Positions 35,881 to 44,168 of a stretch of 64,000 nucleotides of DNA are shown here, piece after piece (position 1 is the first letter of the stretch; each line of letters opens with the position of its first letter). The position numbers and the translations under genes are program-made. Under the pieces are notes generated by a model that was given only the letters and a program-made list of their open reading frames with translations, was not told where the DNA came from and did not search any database. The stretch is from CAVZGO01 sp963774935 (GTDB lineage: Bacteria; Chloroflexota; Anaerolineae; Anaerolineales; UBA4823): positions 1 through 64,000 of the forward strand of contig CAVZGO010000012.1 in the NCBI GenBank assembly GCA_963774935.1, given 5' to 3'.

Positions 35881-36981
35881 ATGTCACGTATTGAATTAAT
35901 TTTTCGCATTATTGGCTTGGTCATTCTAGGCGCTCTGGGTGTTTATTATGGGATCGAGTTGGTTAATTACCTTCACGAGGCAGGAATATTAACATCCATT
36001 TCACCCGTGATTGGTGCAGTTGCTCTTGGTGTGCTTGGTGGATTACTCGGGTTTGCTGTCGCGCCGTACCTGACGACCCGACCAGCCCACGCTCTAAGGG
36101 TTTTATTAGCCAAATTATCAGCCTCTACCCTAATCTCTGTGGGGATTGGTCTGGTAGCTGGTTTATTGGTTGCAGCGTTATTAGCATTTCCGCTATCATT
36201 TCTTCCAGATCCTTTTGGGCAAATTTTGCCGTTCGTCGGTGTGCTGATTTTTGGTTATGTAGGTGTCATGGTTTTTGTGATGCGCCAAAATGACATACTA
36301 GGATCTTTCCGCGGCAGATCGGCAAGCAAGGAAAAAGAAACAAAAGCAAACCCTGAGCCAGTTGGTGAACTTGATCCCGGGCGGACTATCTTAATGGATA
36401 CGAGTGTTATCATCGATGGGCGTATCGCAGATATTTCCCGTACAGGATTCTTAACTGGCAACTTACTCATCCCTCGTTTCGTCTTAAATGAACTTCAATA
36501 TATCGCTGATTCCCCTGATAACCTCCGCCGCCAGCGGGGTCGGCGCGGGATGGAAGTAATCTCACAACTGCAGAAAGATAGTGTTTTACCCATAAAAATT
36601 AGCGACATTGATGTTGAAGGAACCCGAGAGGTAGATGAAAAGCTTGTAATCCTGGCTCGCCAGATGCATGCTCCTATATTGACAAACGACTATAACTTGA
36701 ACAGGGTGGCAGAGCTTCAAGGTGTTACGGTTCTAAACATTAATGAGCTTGCCAATGCGGTAAAGTCCGTCCTGCTGCCTGGCGAGTCGCTCTCGGTCAT
36801 TGTCATCCAGGAAGGCAGGGAAGTCGGTCAAGGTGTGGCGTACCTGGATGATGGGACTATGGTTGTAATTGAAGATGGGCGGGATCGGATTAATTCTCAG
36901 GTGACCGTCGTTGTGACCAAAATTTTGCAAACTGCTGCCGGGCGAATGATCTTTGCTCGCTTAGATGAGGGTAACCGCTAA
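35881..36981 (+). CDS. PIN and TRAM domain membrane protein (YacL-like)
   Basis: A 366-residue protein with four membrane segments (about 8-28, 40-62, 80-103 and 115-134), then a linker, a PIN nuclease domain and a TRAM RNA-binding domain. PIN acidic residues visible are Asp173 and Asp179 (ILMDTSVIIDGR), Glu204 (LNELQYIAD) and Asp270 (TNDYNLNR). TRAM is about 300-366. This is the architecture of the YacL family, thought to be a membrane-bound RNA-degrading protein; its target in bacteria is not settled. Separately, a terminator-like hairpin ends 20 bases before the ATG. cysS follows after 59 bases. Confidence 0.9.
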   Translation: MSRIELIFRIIGLVILGALGVYYGIELVNYLHEAGILTSISPVIGAVALGVLGGLLGFAVAPYLTTRPAHALRVLLAKLSASTLISVGIGLVAGLLVAALLAFPLSFLPDPFGQILPFVGVLIFGYVGVMVFVMRQNDILGSFRGRSASKEKETKANPEPVGELDPGRTILMDTSVIIDGRIADISRTGFLTGNLLIPRFVLNELQYIADSPDNLRRQRGRRGMEVISQLQKDSVLPIKISDIDVEGTREVDEKLVILARQMHAPILTNDYNLNRVAELQGVTVLNINELANAVKSVLLPGESLSVIVIQEGREVGQGVAYLDDGTMVVIEDGRDRINSQVTVVVTKILQTAAGRMIFARLDEGNR

Positions 36982-37040
36982 TTGTTTGGGACAAGCTCCG
37001 GTGCAATAGGCGCTCGAGCGAGCAGACGGAGGACACAGAA

Positions 37041-38441
37041 ATGACTTTACGAATATACAACACCCTAACGCGCCAAAAAGAGGTTTTTTCCACTCTCGAG
37101 CCAGGCAAAGTGCGCATGTATGTCTGTGGTCCCACCGTTTATGCCCAGGCACATATTGGTCATGCCATGTCTGCTATGGTGTTTGATATTATTCGCCGCT
37201 ACCTGGAGTATCGCGGTTATCAGGTTCGGCATGTGATGAATTTTACTGACGTCGACGATAAGATTATAAAACGCGCCACCGAGTTGGGAGTAGAACCCTT
37301 CACGCTAGCCGAAGGTTACATCCAGGAGTTCCGAAAACACCTGGACGATCTAAATGTTCTCCCTGCTACAGTTAATCCACGCGCTACCCAGGATATGCCC
37401 CAAATCCTGGAAATGATCCGGGCATTAATTACTAAGGGTTACGCCTATGAGGCAGGTGGGGATGTCTATTTTCGCGTTCAGAGGGATGGTGACTATGGGC
37501 GGCTTTCAGGCAGGCAGCTAGAGGATATGCAAGCTGGGGCACGGATTGATATTGATGACCGTAAAGAGCATCCTATGGATTTTGCGCTTTGGAAGGCAGC
37601 CAAACCGGGTGAACCATTCTGGGAAAGCCCCTGGGGACCCGGACGCCCCGGCTGGCATATTGAGTGCTCGGCAATGAACCTGACACATCTGGGCGAGCAG
37701 ATCGATATCCATGGTGGAGGCAATGACCTGGTATTTCCACATCACGAGAACGAAATTGCTCAAACTGAAAGCCTGACGGAAAAGGAATTCTCGCATTACT
37801 GGGTCCACAATGGTATGCTCCAGCTTTCCGGCGAAAAAATGTCCAAGTCGTTGGGCAACCTGGTGACAATCCAGGAATTCCTGTCTCACCATGAGGCAGA
37901 TGTGTTCCGCATGATTGTGTTAAATTCGAGCTATCGTGGTCCATTGACATATAACGACGAAGTCGTGAGCCAGTCAGAGCGCGCGCTGGAAAGGCTGCGC
38001 TCTGCTATCAAACCCGCCTTGACCAGCAAGAATGCTGCTTCTCAAGAAATACTTACAGCCCTTGAACAGCAAGTTCTCGTAGCAAAGCAAGGTTTTCTCG
38101 ACTCGATGGATGATGATTTCAACACGGCTGGTGCATTGGGAGTGCTCTTTGATCTGGTACGCGGCATTAACCAGGCTCGTGATGCTGGGACTGGACCTGA
38201 CAAACTTCAGGTTGCTCAAAGTGTCCTGGTTGAGTTGGCGGGAGTGTTGGGCTTGCGGTTAGTTAAGGGAGCTGGAGAAGGAAGTGATGCAGCCCCATTC
38301 ATCGACTTATTGGTCGAATTACGCAAAGAGCTGCGAGTCCAGAAGCTCTGGGCTCTTTCAGACCTGGTGCGCAATCGGCTGGGAGAATTAGGCGTAACGC
38401 TCGAAGATGGTAAAGAAGGCACCATCTGGAACTGGAAATGA
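37041..38441 (+). CDS. cysS: Cysteinyl-tRNA synthetase
   Basis: Charges tRNA-Cys in the cytoplasm. The 466-residue protein has the class Ia signature HIGH at residues 38-41, a zinc-binding Cys at 29 in YVCGPTVY, and KMSKS near residue 266, with other zinc ligands in the WHIECSAMN and HGGGNDLVFPHHENE segments. The length fits the family (about 460-480). It overlaps the next methyltransferase gene by 4 bases (ATGA), and follows the PIN-TRAM gene at 59 bases, a link also seen in other bacteria. Confidence 0.97.
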   Translation: MTLRIYNTLTRQKEVFSTLEPGKVRMYVCGPTVYAQAHIGHAMSAMVFDIIRRYLEYRGYQVRHVMNFTDVDDKIIKRATELGVEPFTLAEGYIQEFRKHLDDLNVLPATVNPRATQDMPQILEMIRALITKGYAYEAGGDVYFRVQRDGDYGRLSGRQLEDMQAGARIDIDDRKEHPMDFALWKAAKPGEPFWESPWGPGRPGWHIECSAMNLTHLGEQIDIHGGGNDLVFPHHENEIAQTESLTEKEFSHYWVHNGMLQLSGEKMSKSLGNLVTIQEFLSHHEADVFRMIVLNSSYRGPLTYNDEVVSQSERALERLRSAIKPALTSKNAASQEILTALEQQVLVAKQGFLDSMDDDFNTAGALGVLFDLVRGINQARDAGTGPDKLQVAQSVLVELAGVLGLRLVKGAGEGSDAAPFIDLLVELRKELRVQKLWALSDLVRNRLGELGVTLEDGKEGTIWNWK

Positions 38442-39104
38442 CCGGTAAAGAAATTCTACAGCAAATCCCTCCAACTGATCTATCAGATCCTTTCCCTTCC
38501 AGTGATTTTGACGATTGGGCTGAGAGCTACGATCAGGATGTGCTGGTCGGGGGCTTTCCGTTCGATGGTTATGCTCAGGTTTTAGAAACCACACTGCGCC
38601 TTGCTGATTGTATGCCCGGTCAGAGTATCCTCGATCTGGGCATTGGCACCGGCAACCTGGCAGAGCGGTTTGCCCATCGCGGCTGCCTAATTTCTGGCCT
38701 GGACTACTCTGTCCGGATGTTGGAGCTTGCACGCCGTAAACTTCCCCAGTCAGTATTGCTCCAGGCTGACTTGCGCCAGGACTTGCCGCGTGAGCTTGGT
38801 GGTCCCTATGACAGGATCGTCTCGGCGTATGTATTTCACCATTTCGAATTGCCTTTCAAGATTGCGCTACTTGTGCGATTAATGCAGCTTCTGACGATCC
38901 AACGGGCGAATGGTCATTGCTGATCTGGCGTTTTCCGACCGGCCCACAATGGCGTCCGTCCGTAAGAAAGTGGGACCTGCCTGGGAAGATGAGTATTATT
39001 GGATCGCAGATGAAACGCTGCCAGAATTAGCTCGAGTTGGGCTGGTTGCCAGTTTTGTTTCCGTTTCTTCCTGTGCTGGTGTGTTTGTAATCCCTAAGCC
39101 ATGA
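38438..39104 (+). CDS. Class I methyltransferase (frameshifted near 38895)
   Basis: SAM-dependent methyltransferase of about 221 residues, in the style of YrrT/UbiE-like enzymes. Motif I ILDLGIGTGNLAERF lies near residue 64, then SGLDYSVRMLELARRKL, and YDRIVSAYVFHHFELPFK. After RLMQLL the first frame drifts to a stop at 38923, while the next frame continues RSNGRMVIADLAFSDRP, which is the expected beta-5 strand, and runs to 39104. One surplus base near 38890-38897 explains this. The start overlaps the cysS stop (ATGA) and the end overlaps the rlmB start (ATGA), so the order cysS-methyltransferase-rlmB is tightly coupled. Confidence 0.85.
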
Positions 39105-39862
39105 AAGAATGGATTTATGGACGTAATGCAGTATATGAGACATTGCGATCCGGACGCCGGCAGACGTTTCGTTTATGGATCGCCAAAGGTGTGCAGGAAA
39201 AAGGACGTCTGTCTCAGTCGCTCGAAATAGCTCAAAAACGAAAAACACCAGTCGAGCAGGTACCACGCCAGCATCTGGACGCGATTAGCGATGGTCATCA
39301 AGGTATCGCTATAGAATGCAGTGGCTACTCCTACAGCGGCTTGCTGGACATCCTTGATTTAGCAACTCAGCGCTCTGAAAAGCCGTTCGTTCTGGTCCTG
39401 GACACGCTGCAAGACCCCCAAAACCTGGGTACGCTGCTTCGCACAGCGGAGGTCGTCGGCGTGCATGGGGTTTTACTTCCACTTCGACATACGGTCGCTG
39501 TTACGCCCGCGGTAGTAAATGCTTCAGCAGGGGCTAGCGAGCACTTGCTCATTGCACAAGCCAACCTCGCACAGTCAATGGAAAGCCTAAAAGAGACTGG
39601 TTGTTGGGTGGTTGGTCTGGAGGGAAGCACATCTGCCAAACAACCTGCAGAAGTTCACCTTGATGGTGCATTAGCGCTGGTGGTAGGCAGTGAGGGGGCG
39701 GGTATGCGCCCCTTAGTGCGTCAAAAATGCGATGTTTTGATGAAATTACCGATGCGCGGAAACATTGAGTCTCTCAATGCGGCGGTGGCAGGTTCGATTG
39801 CATTATATATGGCATTCGAAGCGCGAGGTTATGGTTCTTTAGAGAATAGGACTGGGACGTAA
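39101..39862 (+). CDS. rlmB: 23S rRNA Gm2251 2'-O-methyltransferase (TrmH/SpoU family)
   Basis: A 253-residue SPOUT methyltransferase. The N-terminal substrate-binding domain has MKEWIYGRNAVYETL, and the knotted domain has VLDTLQDPQNLGTLLRTAEV, VVGSEGAGMRPLV and the C-terminal knot MRGNIESLNAAVAGSIALY. The product is predicted to methylate the ribose of G2251 in 23S rRNA, or a related site. RlmB beside cysS is a common neighbourhood. It overlaps the preceding methyltransferase by 4 bases and precedes a membrane protein gene by 7. Confidence 0.93.
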   Translation: MKEWIYGRNAVYETLRSGRRQTFRLWIAKGVQEKGRLSQSLEIAQKRKTPVEQVPRQHLDAISDGHQGIAIECSGYSYSGLLDILDLATQRSEKPFVLVLDTLQDPQNLGTLLRTAEVVGVHGVLLPLRHTVAVTPAVVNASAGASEHLLIAQANLAQSMESLKETGCWVVGLEGSTSAKQPAEVHLDGALALVVGSEGAGMRPLVRQKCDVLMKLPMRGNIESLNAAVAGSIALYMAFEARGYGSLENRTGT

Positions 39863-39869
39863 GAGTTTT

Positions 39870-40430
39870 ATGCTGCGGAAATTGTCTGCTTGGTTGATAA
39901 AAATTTCAACTGTCTGGGTTGTGGTCATAAGCCTGGTTATCTTCTTGTTATTTATCGCCACCGTATTACCCCGGCAAACCGAACAAATTGAGACACAAAA
40001 CCGGGGAGCTGGGTCGCCAGATACATCGCTTTGGTACTCTGCAGCAGATCTGTACGAAATGGCCGAAGCGTATGGGCAAAATGGGCGGGATGCTTTTGTG
40101 TACAGCCACTTTACATTTGATGTTGCCTGGCCTTTGGTCTACACTTTGTTTTTGGTCACTTCCTTAAGCTGGCTCTCAGTCCGTGCATTTCCCTTAGGTA
40201 GTCAATATCGAGCGGTCAATCTGGTCCCACTCTTTGCGGCGTTATTTGACTTTTTGGAAAACATATCTACATCGCTGATCATGCTGCGTTACCCGGCGGG
40301 GACGCCGTTCATAGACATGCTGGCAGGGGTGTTTACCTTCATAAAATGGTTACTTGTCGCAGCGAGCATTATTCTGCTTTTACTCACTCTTGTGATGGCG
40401 ATTTGGCGAAGAGGGCGATTTAACCATTGA
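39870..40430 (+). CDS. Four-span membrane protein, function unknown
   Basis: A 186-residue protein with hydrophobic segments at about 13-32, 86-103, 116-133 and 150-173. Between the first two is a polar loop of about 50 residues with QNRGAGSPDTSLWYSAADLY, predicted to lie outside. I recognise no family beyond a conserved hypothetical membrane protein. It lies 7 bases behind rlmB and is likely the end of the cysS operon. The gap to the tRNA cluster (40431-40581) holds only the tRNA promoter. Confidence 0.75.
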   Translation: MLRKLSAWLIKISTVWVVVISLVIFLLFIATVLPRQTEQIETQNRGAGSPDTSLWYSAADLYEMAEAYGQNGRDAFVYSHFTFDVAWPLVYTLFLVTSLSWLSVRAFPLGSQYRAVNLVPLFAALFDFLENISTSLIMLRYPAGTPFIDMLAGVFTFIKWLLVAASIILLLLTLVMAIWRRGRFNH

Positions 40431-40516
40431 CCGTCTGGCAGAATCCTGATAAACTCACGCGCCGCGGTTTGTAATGGACCGAGCATAACAATGCAGCAGG
40501 GTGCTTGAAAAATACC

Positions 40517-40545
40517 TTGCCGCTGTAGATAGCCTCTGGTATAAT
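40517..40545 (+). promoter_or_regulatory. Promoter of the tRNA-tuf operon
   Basis: TTGCCG (40517-40522), 17 bases, then TATAAT (40540-40545) preceded by TGG, a textbook extended -10 box. Transcription should start near 40552, 30 bases before the first tRNA. Confidence 0.7.
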
Positions 40546-40581
40546 GCCATTCGCTTTATTGCTGGCACCTTATCAATTCGC

Positions 40582-40654
40582 GCCGACGTAGCTCAATCGG
40601 CAGAGCAACCGCCTTGTAAGTGGTAGGTTACGGGTTCGATTCCCGTCGTCGGCT
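40582..40654 (+). tRNA. tRNA-Thr (anticodon TGT)
   Basis: Seven-base acceptor stem GCCGACG/CGTCGGC, D-arm GCTC/GAGC, anticodon stem ACCGC/GTGGT with loop CTTGTAA (TGT), T-arm ACGGG/CCCGT with TTCGATT. Discriminator base T; CCA is not encoded. Confidence 0.97.
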
Positions 40655-40747
40655 TCAAATATGGTTGATTGGTGATTGTCGAATGTTTGTTTTGGACACC
40701 CCCTTCAGGGTCGACCCAAAACCAACAATCTACAATCCTCAATCCAT

Positions 40748-40830
40748 GGGCGGTTACCCAAGTGGCCAACGGGGACTGACTGTAAATCAGTTGGCAGAAG
40801 CCTTCGGAGGTTCGAATCCTTCACCGCCCA
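40748..40830 (+). tRNA. tRNA-Tyr (anticodon GTA)
   Basis: Acceptor stem GGGCGGT/ACCGCCC, anticodon loop CTGTAAA giving GTA, a long variable arm as in class II tRNAs, T-loop TTCGAAT. Discriminator A. CCA is not encoded; the next bases are CCT. Confidence 0.97.
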
Positions 40831-40887
40831 CCTCTACGGCTGTACGGATGCAGGCTGTCCGTCAGCGCGTAGTTTTGTAAATGCAGT

Positions 40888-40960
40888 GCCCTCATAGCTC
40901 AGTCGGTAGAGCACGTTCTTGGTAAGAACGGGGTCATGGGTTCAAATCCCATTGAGGGCT
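40888..40960 (+). tRNA. tRNA-Thr (anticodon GGT)
   Basis: Acceptor stem GCCCTCA/TGAGGGC, anticodon loop TTGGTAA giving GGT, T-loop TTCAAAT. It lies 41 bases upstream of the tuf start; the Thr-Tyr-Thr-tuf order recalls the E. coli thrU-tyrU-glyT-thrT-tufB cluster without the Gly tRNA. Confidence 0.97.
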
Positions 40961-41001
40961 CTCGCCAAACAAGTTTTTGAAACAAAGAAGGAGAAGGACG
41001 A

Positions 41002-42204
41002 ATGGGAAAGCAAAAATTTGACCGCAGCAAGCCGCACATGAACGTCGGGACGATGGGACACATCGACCACGGGAAAACGACATTGACAGCGGCGATCACG
41101 AAATACAGTGCGATGCAGGGGTATGGAGAATTTCGGGCATTCGATTCGATCGACAATGCGCCGGAAGAGAAAGCGCGCGGGATCACGATCAACATAGCGC
41201 ATGTGGAGTACCAGACGGCGAAGCGGCACTATGCGCACGTAGACATGCCTGGACACCGAGACTATATCAAGAACATGATCACGGGAGCAGCGCAGGTAGA
41301 CGGAGCGATCCTGGTGGTAGCAGCGCCGGACGGGCCGATGCCGCAGACGCGCGAGCATGTGCTGCTGGCGCGGCAGGTGGAGGTACCTGCGATCGTGGTG
41401 TACTTGAACAAAGTGGACATGATGGATGACCCGGAGCTGCTGGAGCTGGTAGAGCTGGAGCTGCGGGAGCTGTTGAACGAATATGGCTTTCCTGGGGATG
41501 AGACACCGATCGTGCGCGGCAGTGCGCTGGCAGCATTGGAAAGCAAGAGCATGGATGTGAATGCGCCGGAGTACGAGAGCATCAAAGAGCTGCTGCGGGT
41601 GGTGGATGAGTATATACCTGAGCCGGTGAGAGATGTAGACAAACCGTTCATGATGCCAGTGGAAGATGTGTTCTCGATCAAAGGACGCGGAACGGTAGTG
41701 ACCGGACGTATCGACCGTGGATTGGTGAAAGTAGGGGAACCGGTTGAGATCGTTGGGTTGAGAGACAAGAGCATGCCGTCGGTGGTGACAGGAGTGGAGA
41801 TGTTCCACAAGTCACTGGATCAGGGGATGGCGGGAGACAATGCGGGGCTGCTGCTGAGAGGGATTGAACGAACGGACGTGGAGCGCGGGATGGTAGTGGC
41901 GAAGCCGAAGAGCATCACGCCGCACCGGCGGTTCATGAGCGAAGTGTACGTGCTGAAGAAGGAAGAAGGTGGGAGGCATAAGGCGTTCTTCACTGGCTAC
42001 CGGCCGCAGTTCTACATCCGGACGATGGATGTAACTGGGAACATCAAGCTGCCGGAAGGGGTAGAGATGGTGATGCCTGGGGACAATGTGAACCTGGAAG
42101 TGGAGTTGATCGTGCCGGTTGCATTGGAGCAGGGATCGAAGTTTGCGATCCGTGAAGGCGGTTTGACCGTCGGAGCGGGCGTGATCACCAAAATCCTGGA
42201 ATAG
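41002..42204 (+). CDS. tuf: Translation elongation factor Tu
   Basis: GTPase that brings aminoacyl-tRNA to the ribosome. The 400-residue protein has G1 GHIDHGKTT near residue 19 (Ile replaces the usual Val), switch I with RGITIN, G3 DMPGHRDY (Met replaces the usual Cys), and G4 NKVDM; domains 2 and 3 follow, ending VITKILE. Codon choice is very different from its neighbours: four-fold boxes are closed almost only by G or A (GGG, GGA, ACG, GCG, GTG, GTA) up to about base 42110, then return to mixed codons. AGAAGGAGAAGG precedes the ATG. Confidence 0.98.
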   Translation: MGKQKFDRSKPHMNVGTMGHIDHGKTTLTAAITKYSAMQGYGEFRAFDSIDNAPEEKARGITINIAHVEYQTAKRHYAHVDMPGHRDYIKNMITGAAQVDGAILVVAAPDGPMPQTREHVLLARQVEVPAIVVYLNKVDMMDDPELLELVELELRELLNEYGFPGDETPIVRGSALAALESKSMDVNAPEYESIKELLRVVDEYIPEPVRDVDKPFMMPVEDVFSIKGRGTVVTGRIDRGLVKVGEPVEIVGLRDKSMPSVVTGVEMFHKSLDQGMAGDNAGLLLRGIERTDVERGMVVAKPKSITPHRRFMSEVYVLKKEEGGRHKAFFTGYRPQFYIRTMDVTGNIKLPEGVEMVMPGDNVNLEVELIVPVALEQGSKFAIREGGLTVGAGVITKILE

Positions 42205-42225
42205 ATTTGGGATAGGTAGGTTATA

Positions 42226-42393
42226 ATGGCTTCCAAGAAAGATGTTCGGCCGGTCATAACGCTGGCTTGCACTGAGTGTAAAGAACGAAATTACACCACT
42301 GAAAAGAATCGGCGCAATGACCCTGGCCGGATGGAAATGATGAAATATTGTGCGCGCTGCCGTAAGCACACGCAGCATCGCGAGACGAAGTAA
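42226..42393 (+). CDS. rpmG: 50S ribosomal protein L33
   Basis: A 55-residue ribosomal protein of the large subunit, zinc-binding form: CTEC near residues 15-18 and CARC near 42-45. It begins MASKKDVRPVITLAC, with GGTAGG upstream. It sits 21 bases after tuf and 59 before tRNA-Trp, the usual place in the tuf-secE block. The gene is too short to stand out from random frames, but motif and position make it certain. Confidence 0.95.
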   Translation: MASKKDVRPVITLACTECKERNYTTEKNRRNDPGRMEMMKYCARCRKHTQHRETK

Positions 42394-42452
42394 GGAGAAG
42401 ATGCTGCTGGCTGTCAAAGTTTGCTTCTGACGGCCAGCAGATAGCGGTTCAC

Positions 42453-42526
42453 AGGCCAGTAGCTCAATTTGGCAGAGCACCGCTCTCCAAAAGCGGGGGT
42501 TGTGGGTTCGATTCCTGCCTGGCCTG
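42453..42526 (+). tRNA. tRNA-Trp (anticodon CCA)
   Basis: Acceptor stem AGGCCAG/CTGGCCT, anticodon stem CCGCT/AGCGG with loop CTCCAAA giving CCA, T-loop TTCGATT. Discriminator G. It is embedded between rpmG and secE, a placement seen in many bacteria. Confidence 0.97.
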
Positions 42527-42614
42527 CCTGATATAGTGGCGACGCCGTCTTCCGGGGCGGCGTTTTGCCCGTAGCCAAAGATGAATGGAGACCATTCTCT
42601 AGAAGGAGAAATCG

Positions 42615-42887
42615 GTGGCTAAGGAAGAAAATAAAATTGAAAAGAAGGAAGAAAAATCCGTCACTCGTAGCAAGCCGAATTTCTTTCAGCGCACAGGTGA
42701 GCGGATTAAGAATTACTTTGCTGAAACTCGTGGTGAGCTTCGCAAAGTTTCCTGGCCTACCCGTCGTGAAGCGCTTTACCTCACCGGTGTAGTGCTAGTT
42801 GTGACTGCGATTATGTCGATTCTTCTGGGGAGCTTCGACTATCTCTTTAGTAAGCTTTTTGAGTGGATTATAACCTTGCCTCTCTAA
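42615..42887 (+). CDS. secE: Preprotein translocase subunit SecE
   Basis: Small essential subunit of the SecYEG channel in the inner membrane. It has 90 residues: a Lys/Glu-rich N-terminus, then the conserved amphipathic segment FAETRGELRKVSWPTRREAL and one transmembrane segment (about 58-80). The start is GTG with AAGGAG eight bases upstream. It lies between tRNA-Trp and nusG in the standard order. Confidence 0.96.
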   Translation: MAKEENKIEKKEEKSVTRSKPNFFQRTGERIKNYFAETRGELRKVSWPTRREALYLTGVVLVVTAIMSILLGSFDYLFSKLFEWIITLPL

Positions 42888-42906
42888 GCCTGTGAGGAAG
42901 GAAATT

Positions 42907-43635
42907 ATGGACCTATTTGACCGCGATGACCCATTGAAAGAGGCGCTTCGAGCGCTGAGCTCGAATCCTGAACCACTGAAGGATGAGCCTGTGGAAGAAC
43001 AGGAGCCTTCCGAGGTTGACATGGAAGCCGCGGCTATTGAGGAGTCACTCACGCTTGAGGAGTCATTCTCGACTGAAGAGTCACTCTTGATTGAGGCTCC
43101 ACTGTCTGAGGATGGTCGCGCCTGGTACGTGGTGCATTGCTATTCGGGCTATGAAAATAAAGTACGCCACAACTTAGAGCAACGCATTGAGACCATGGGC
43201 ATGAAGGACAAGATTTTTGACGTTGTCGTGCCAACCGAGGAAGAGATAGAAGTCAAGGAAGGCAAGCGTCGCACTGTTGAGCGAAGAGTCTTCCCCGGTT
43301 ATATTCTGGTCAATATGATCTTGTCTGAAGAATCGTGGTATGTTGTCCGCAATACTCCTGGTGTAACCGGATTTGTTGGAATGGGCAATACTCCTACCCC
43401 CTTGCGACCTGAAGAAGTCACTCAGATTATTAAGCGTATGGAAGCAGAAGCACCGCGTATTAAAGTCACCTTTAAATCCGGTGAACGTGTGCGCATCGTC
43501 GATGGACCATTCAATGATTTTCGCGGTACTGTCTCTGAGATTGATATGGAGCGTGCCAAAGTGCGTGTAATGGTCAATTTCTTTGGACGCGAAACACCTG
43601 TAGAACTGGACTTTTTACAGGTGGAGAAGGCATAG
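42907..43635 (+). CDS. nusG: Transcription antitermination factor NusG
   Basis: Binds RNA polymerase and links it to Rho or ribosomes. The product has 242 residues, about 60 longer than usual at the N-terminus, where an acidic Glu/Asp/Ser-rich extension includes three imperfect six-residue repeats of the EES type. The NGN domain starts at about residue 74 with WYVVHCYSGYENKV, and the KOW motif is FKSGERVRIVDGPFNDFRGTV near 192. I use ATG at 42907, with GGAAGG seven bases upstream; the GTG at 42892 would add five residues. secE ends 19 bases upstream. Confidence 0.94.
   Translation: MDLFDRDDPLKEALRALSSNPEPLKDEPVEEQEPSEVDMEAAAIEESLTLEESFSTEESLLIEAPLSEDGRAWYVVHCYSGYENKVRHNLEQRIETMGMKDKIFDVVVPTEEEIEVKEGKRRTVERRVFPGYILVNMILSEESWYVVRNTPGVTGFVGMGNTPTPLRPEEVTQIIKRMEAEAPRIKVTFKSGERVRIVDGPFNDFRGTVSEIDMERAKVRVMVNFFGRETPVELDFLQVEKA
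43039..43092 (+). repeat. Three 18-bp tandem repeats inside nusG
   Basis: Three imperfect 18-bp units at 43039, 43057 and 43075, each starting GAGGAGTCA or GAAGAGTCA, encode six residues starting Glu-Glu-Ser in the acidic extension. The copy number could vary among strains by slippage. Confidence 0.75.
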
Positions 43636-43692
43636 GATGTTTACGTCGACCAGCTCATAGGGGTCTATCCTATCAGTCGGTCGTTGAAATAA

Positions 43693-43724
43693 GTGGAAGG
43701 GTGTAACCCACCCGCCATTACCAC
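43693..43724 (+). promoter_or_regulatory. L1-site-like hairpin before rplK
   Basis: GTGG/CCAC outer stem, an asymmetric internal loop of two bases against seven, then GGGTG/CACCC inner stem. It ends just before the AAAGGAG of rplK. The same plan occurs before rplA. It resembles the ribosomal protein L1 target in 23S rRNA and mRNA leaders, where free L1 represses rplK-rplA; the identity is inferred. Confidence 0.6.
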
Positions 43725-43736
43725 AAAGGAGAAGTT

Positions 43737-44162
43737 ATGGCAAAGAAGTTAAAAGCAATCGTACGATTACAGATCACTGCCGGCAAGGCAAACCCGGCGC
43801 CTCCAATCGGCCCGGCTCTGGCAGGACATGGTATCAATTTGATGGCATTCTGTAAGGAATATAACGCTCGCACATCGAACCGTATGGGCGAAATTATTCC
43901 AGCCGAAATCAGCATTTTCACAGATGGCTCTTTTACCTTTATCCTGAAGACCCCGCCAGCCTCGGTTCTACTTAAGAAAGCTGCCGGTGTAGAGAAAGGT
44001 TCAGCCCTATCTCCTCGTGAGAAGGTTGGTAAGGTGACCCGCGCTCAGGTGCGCGAAATTGCTGAATTGAAAATGAAGGACCTTAATGCGATCGATTTGG
44101 AAGGTGCAATTCGCCAGATCGAAGGCACAGCCCGAAATATGGGGCTGGAGGTCGTAGACTGA
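43737..44162 (+). CDS. rplK: 50S ribosomal protein L11
   Basis: Ribosomal protein of the GTPase-associated centre. The product has 141 residues, the normal length, with VRLQITAGKANPAPPIGPAL at the N-terminus and the RNA-binding C-terminal domain ending RNMGLEVVD. AAAGGAG sits six bases before the ATG. The leader carries an L1-site-like hairpin, so it is probably repressed by free L1 together with rplA. It lies 101 bases after nusG. Confidence 0.98.
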   Translation: MAKKLKAIVRLQITAGKANPAPPIGPALAGHGINLMAFCKEYNARTSNRMGEIIPAEISIFTDGSFTFILKTPPASVLLKKAAGVEKGSALSPREKVGKVTRAQVREIAELKMKDLNAIDLEGAIRQIEGTARNMGLEVVD

Positions 44163-44168
44163 TTCCCC

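Noticed and set aside
40942..41808. A long open frame on the minus strand opposite tuf
   Set aside because: It exists because tuf is almost free of T at the third base, so its complement has few stops. It has no family features and low-complexity His/Arg composition.
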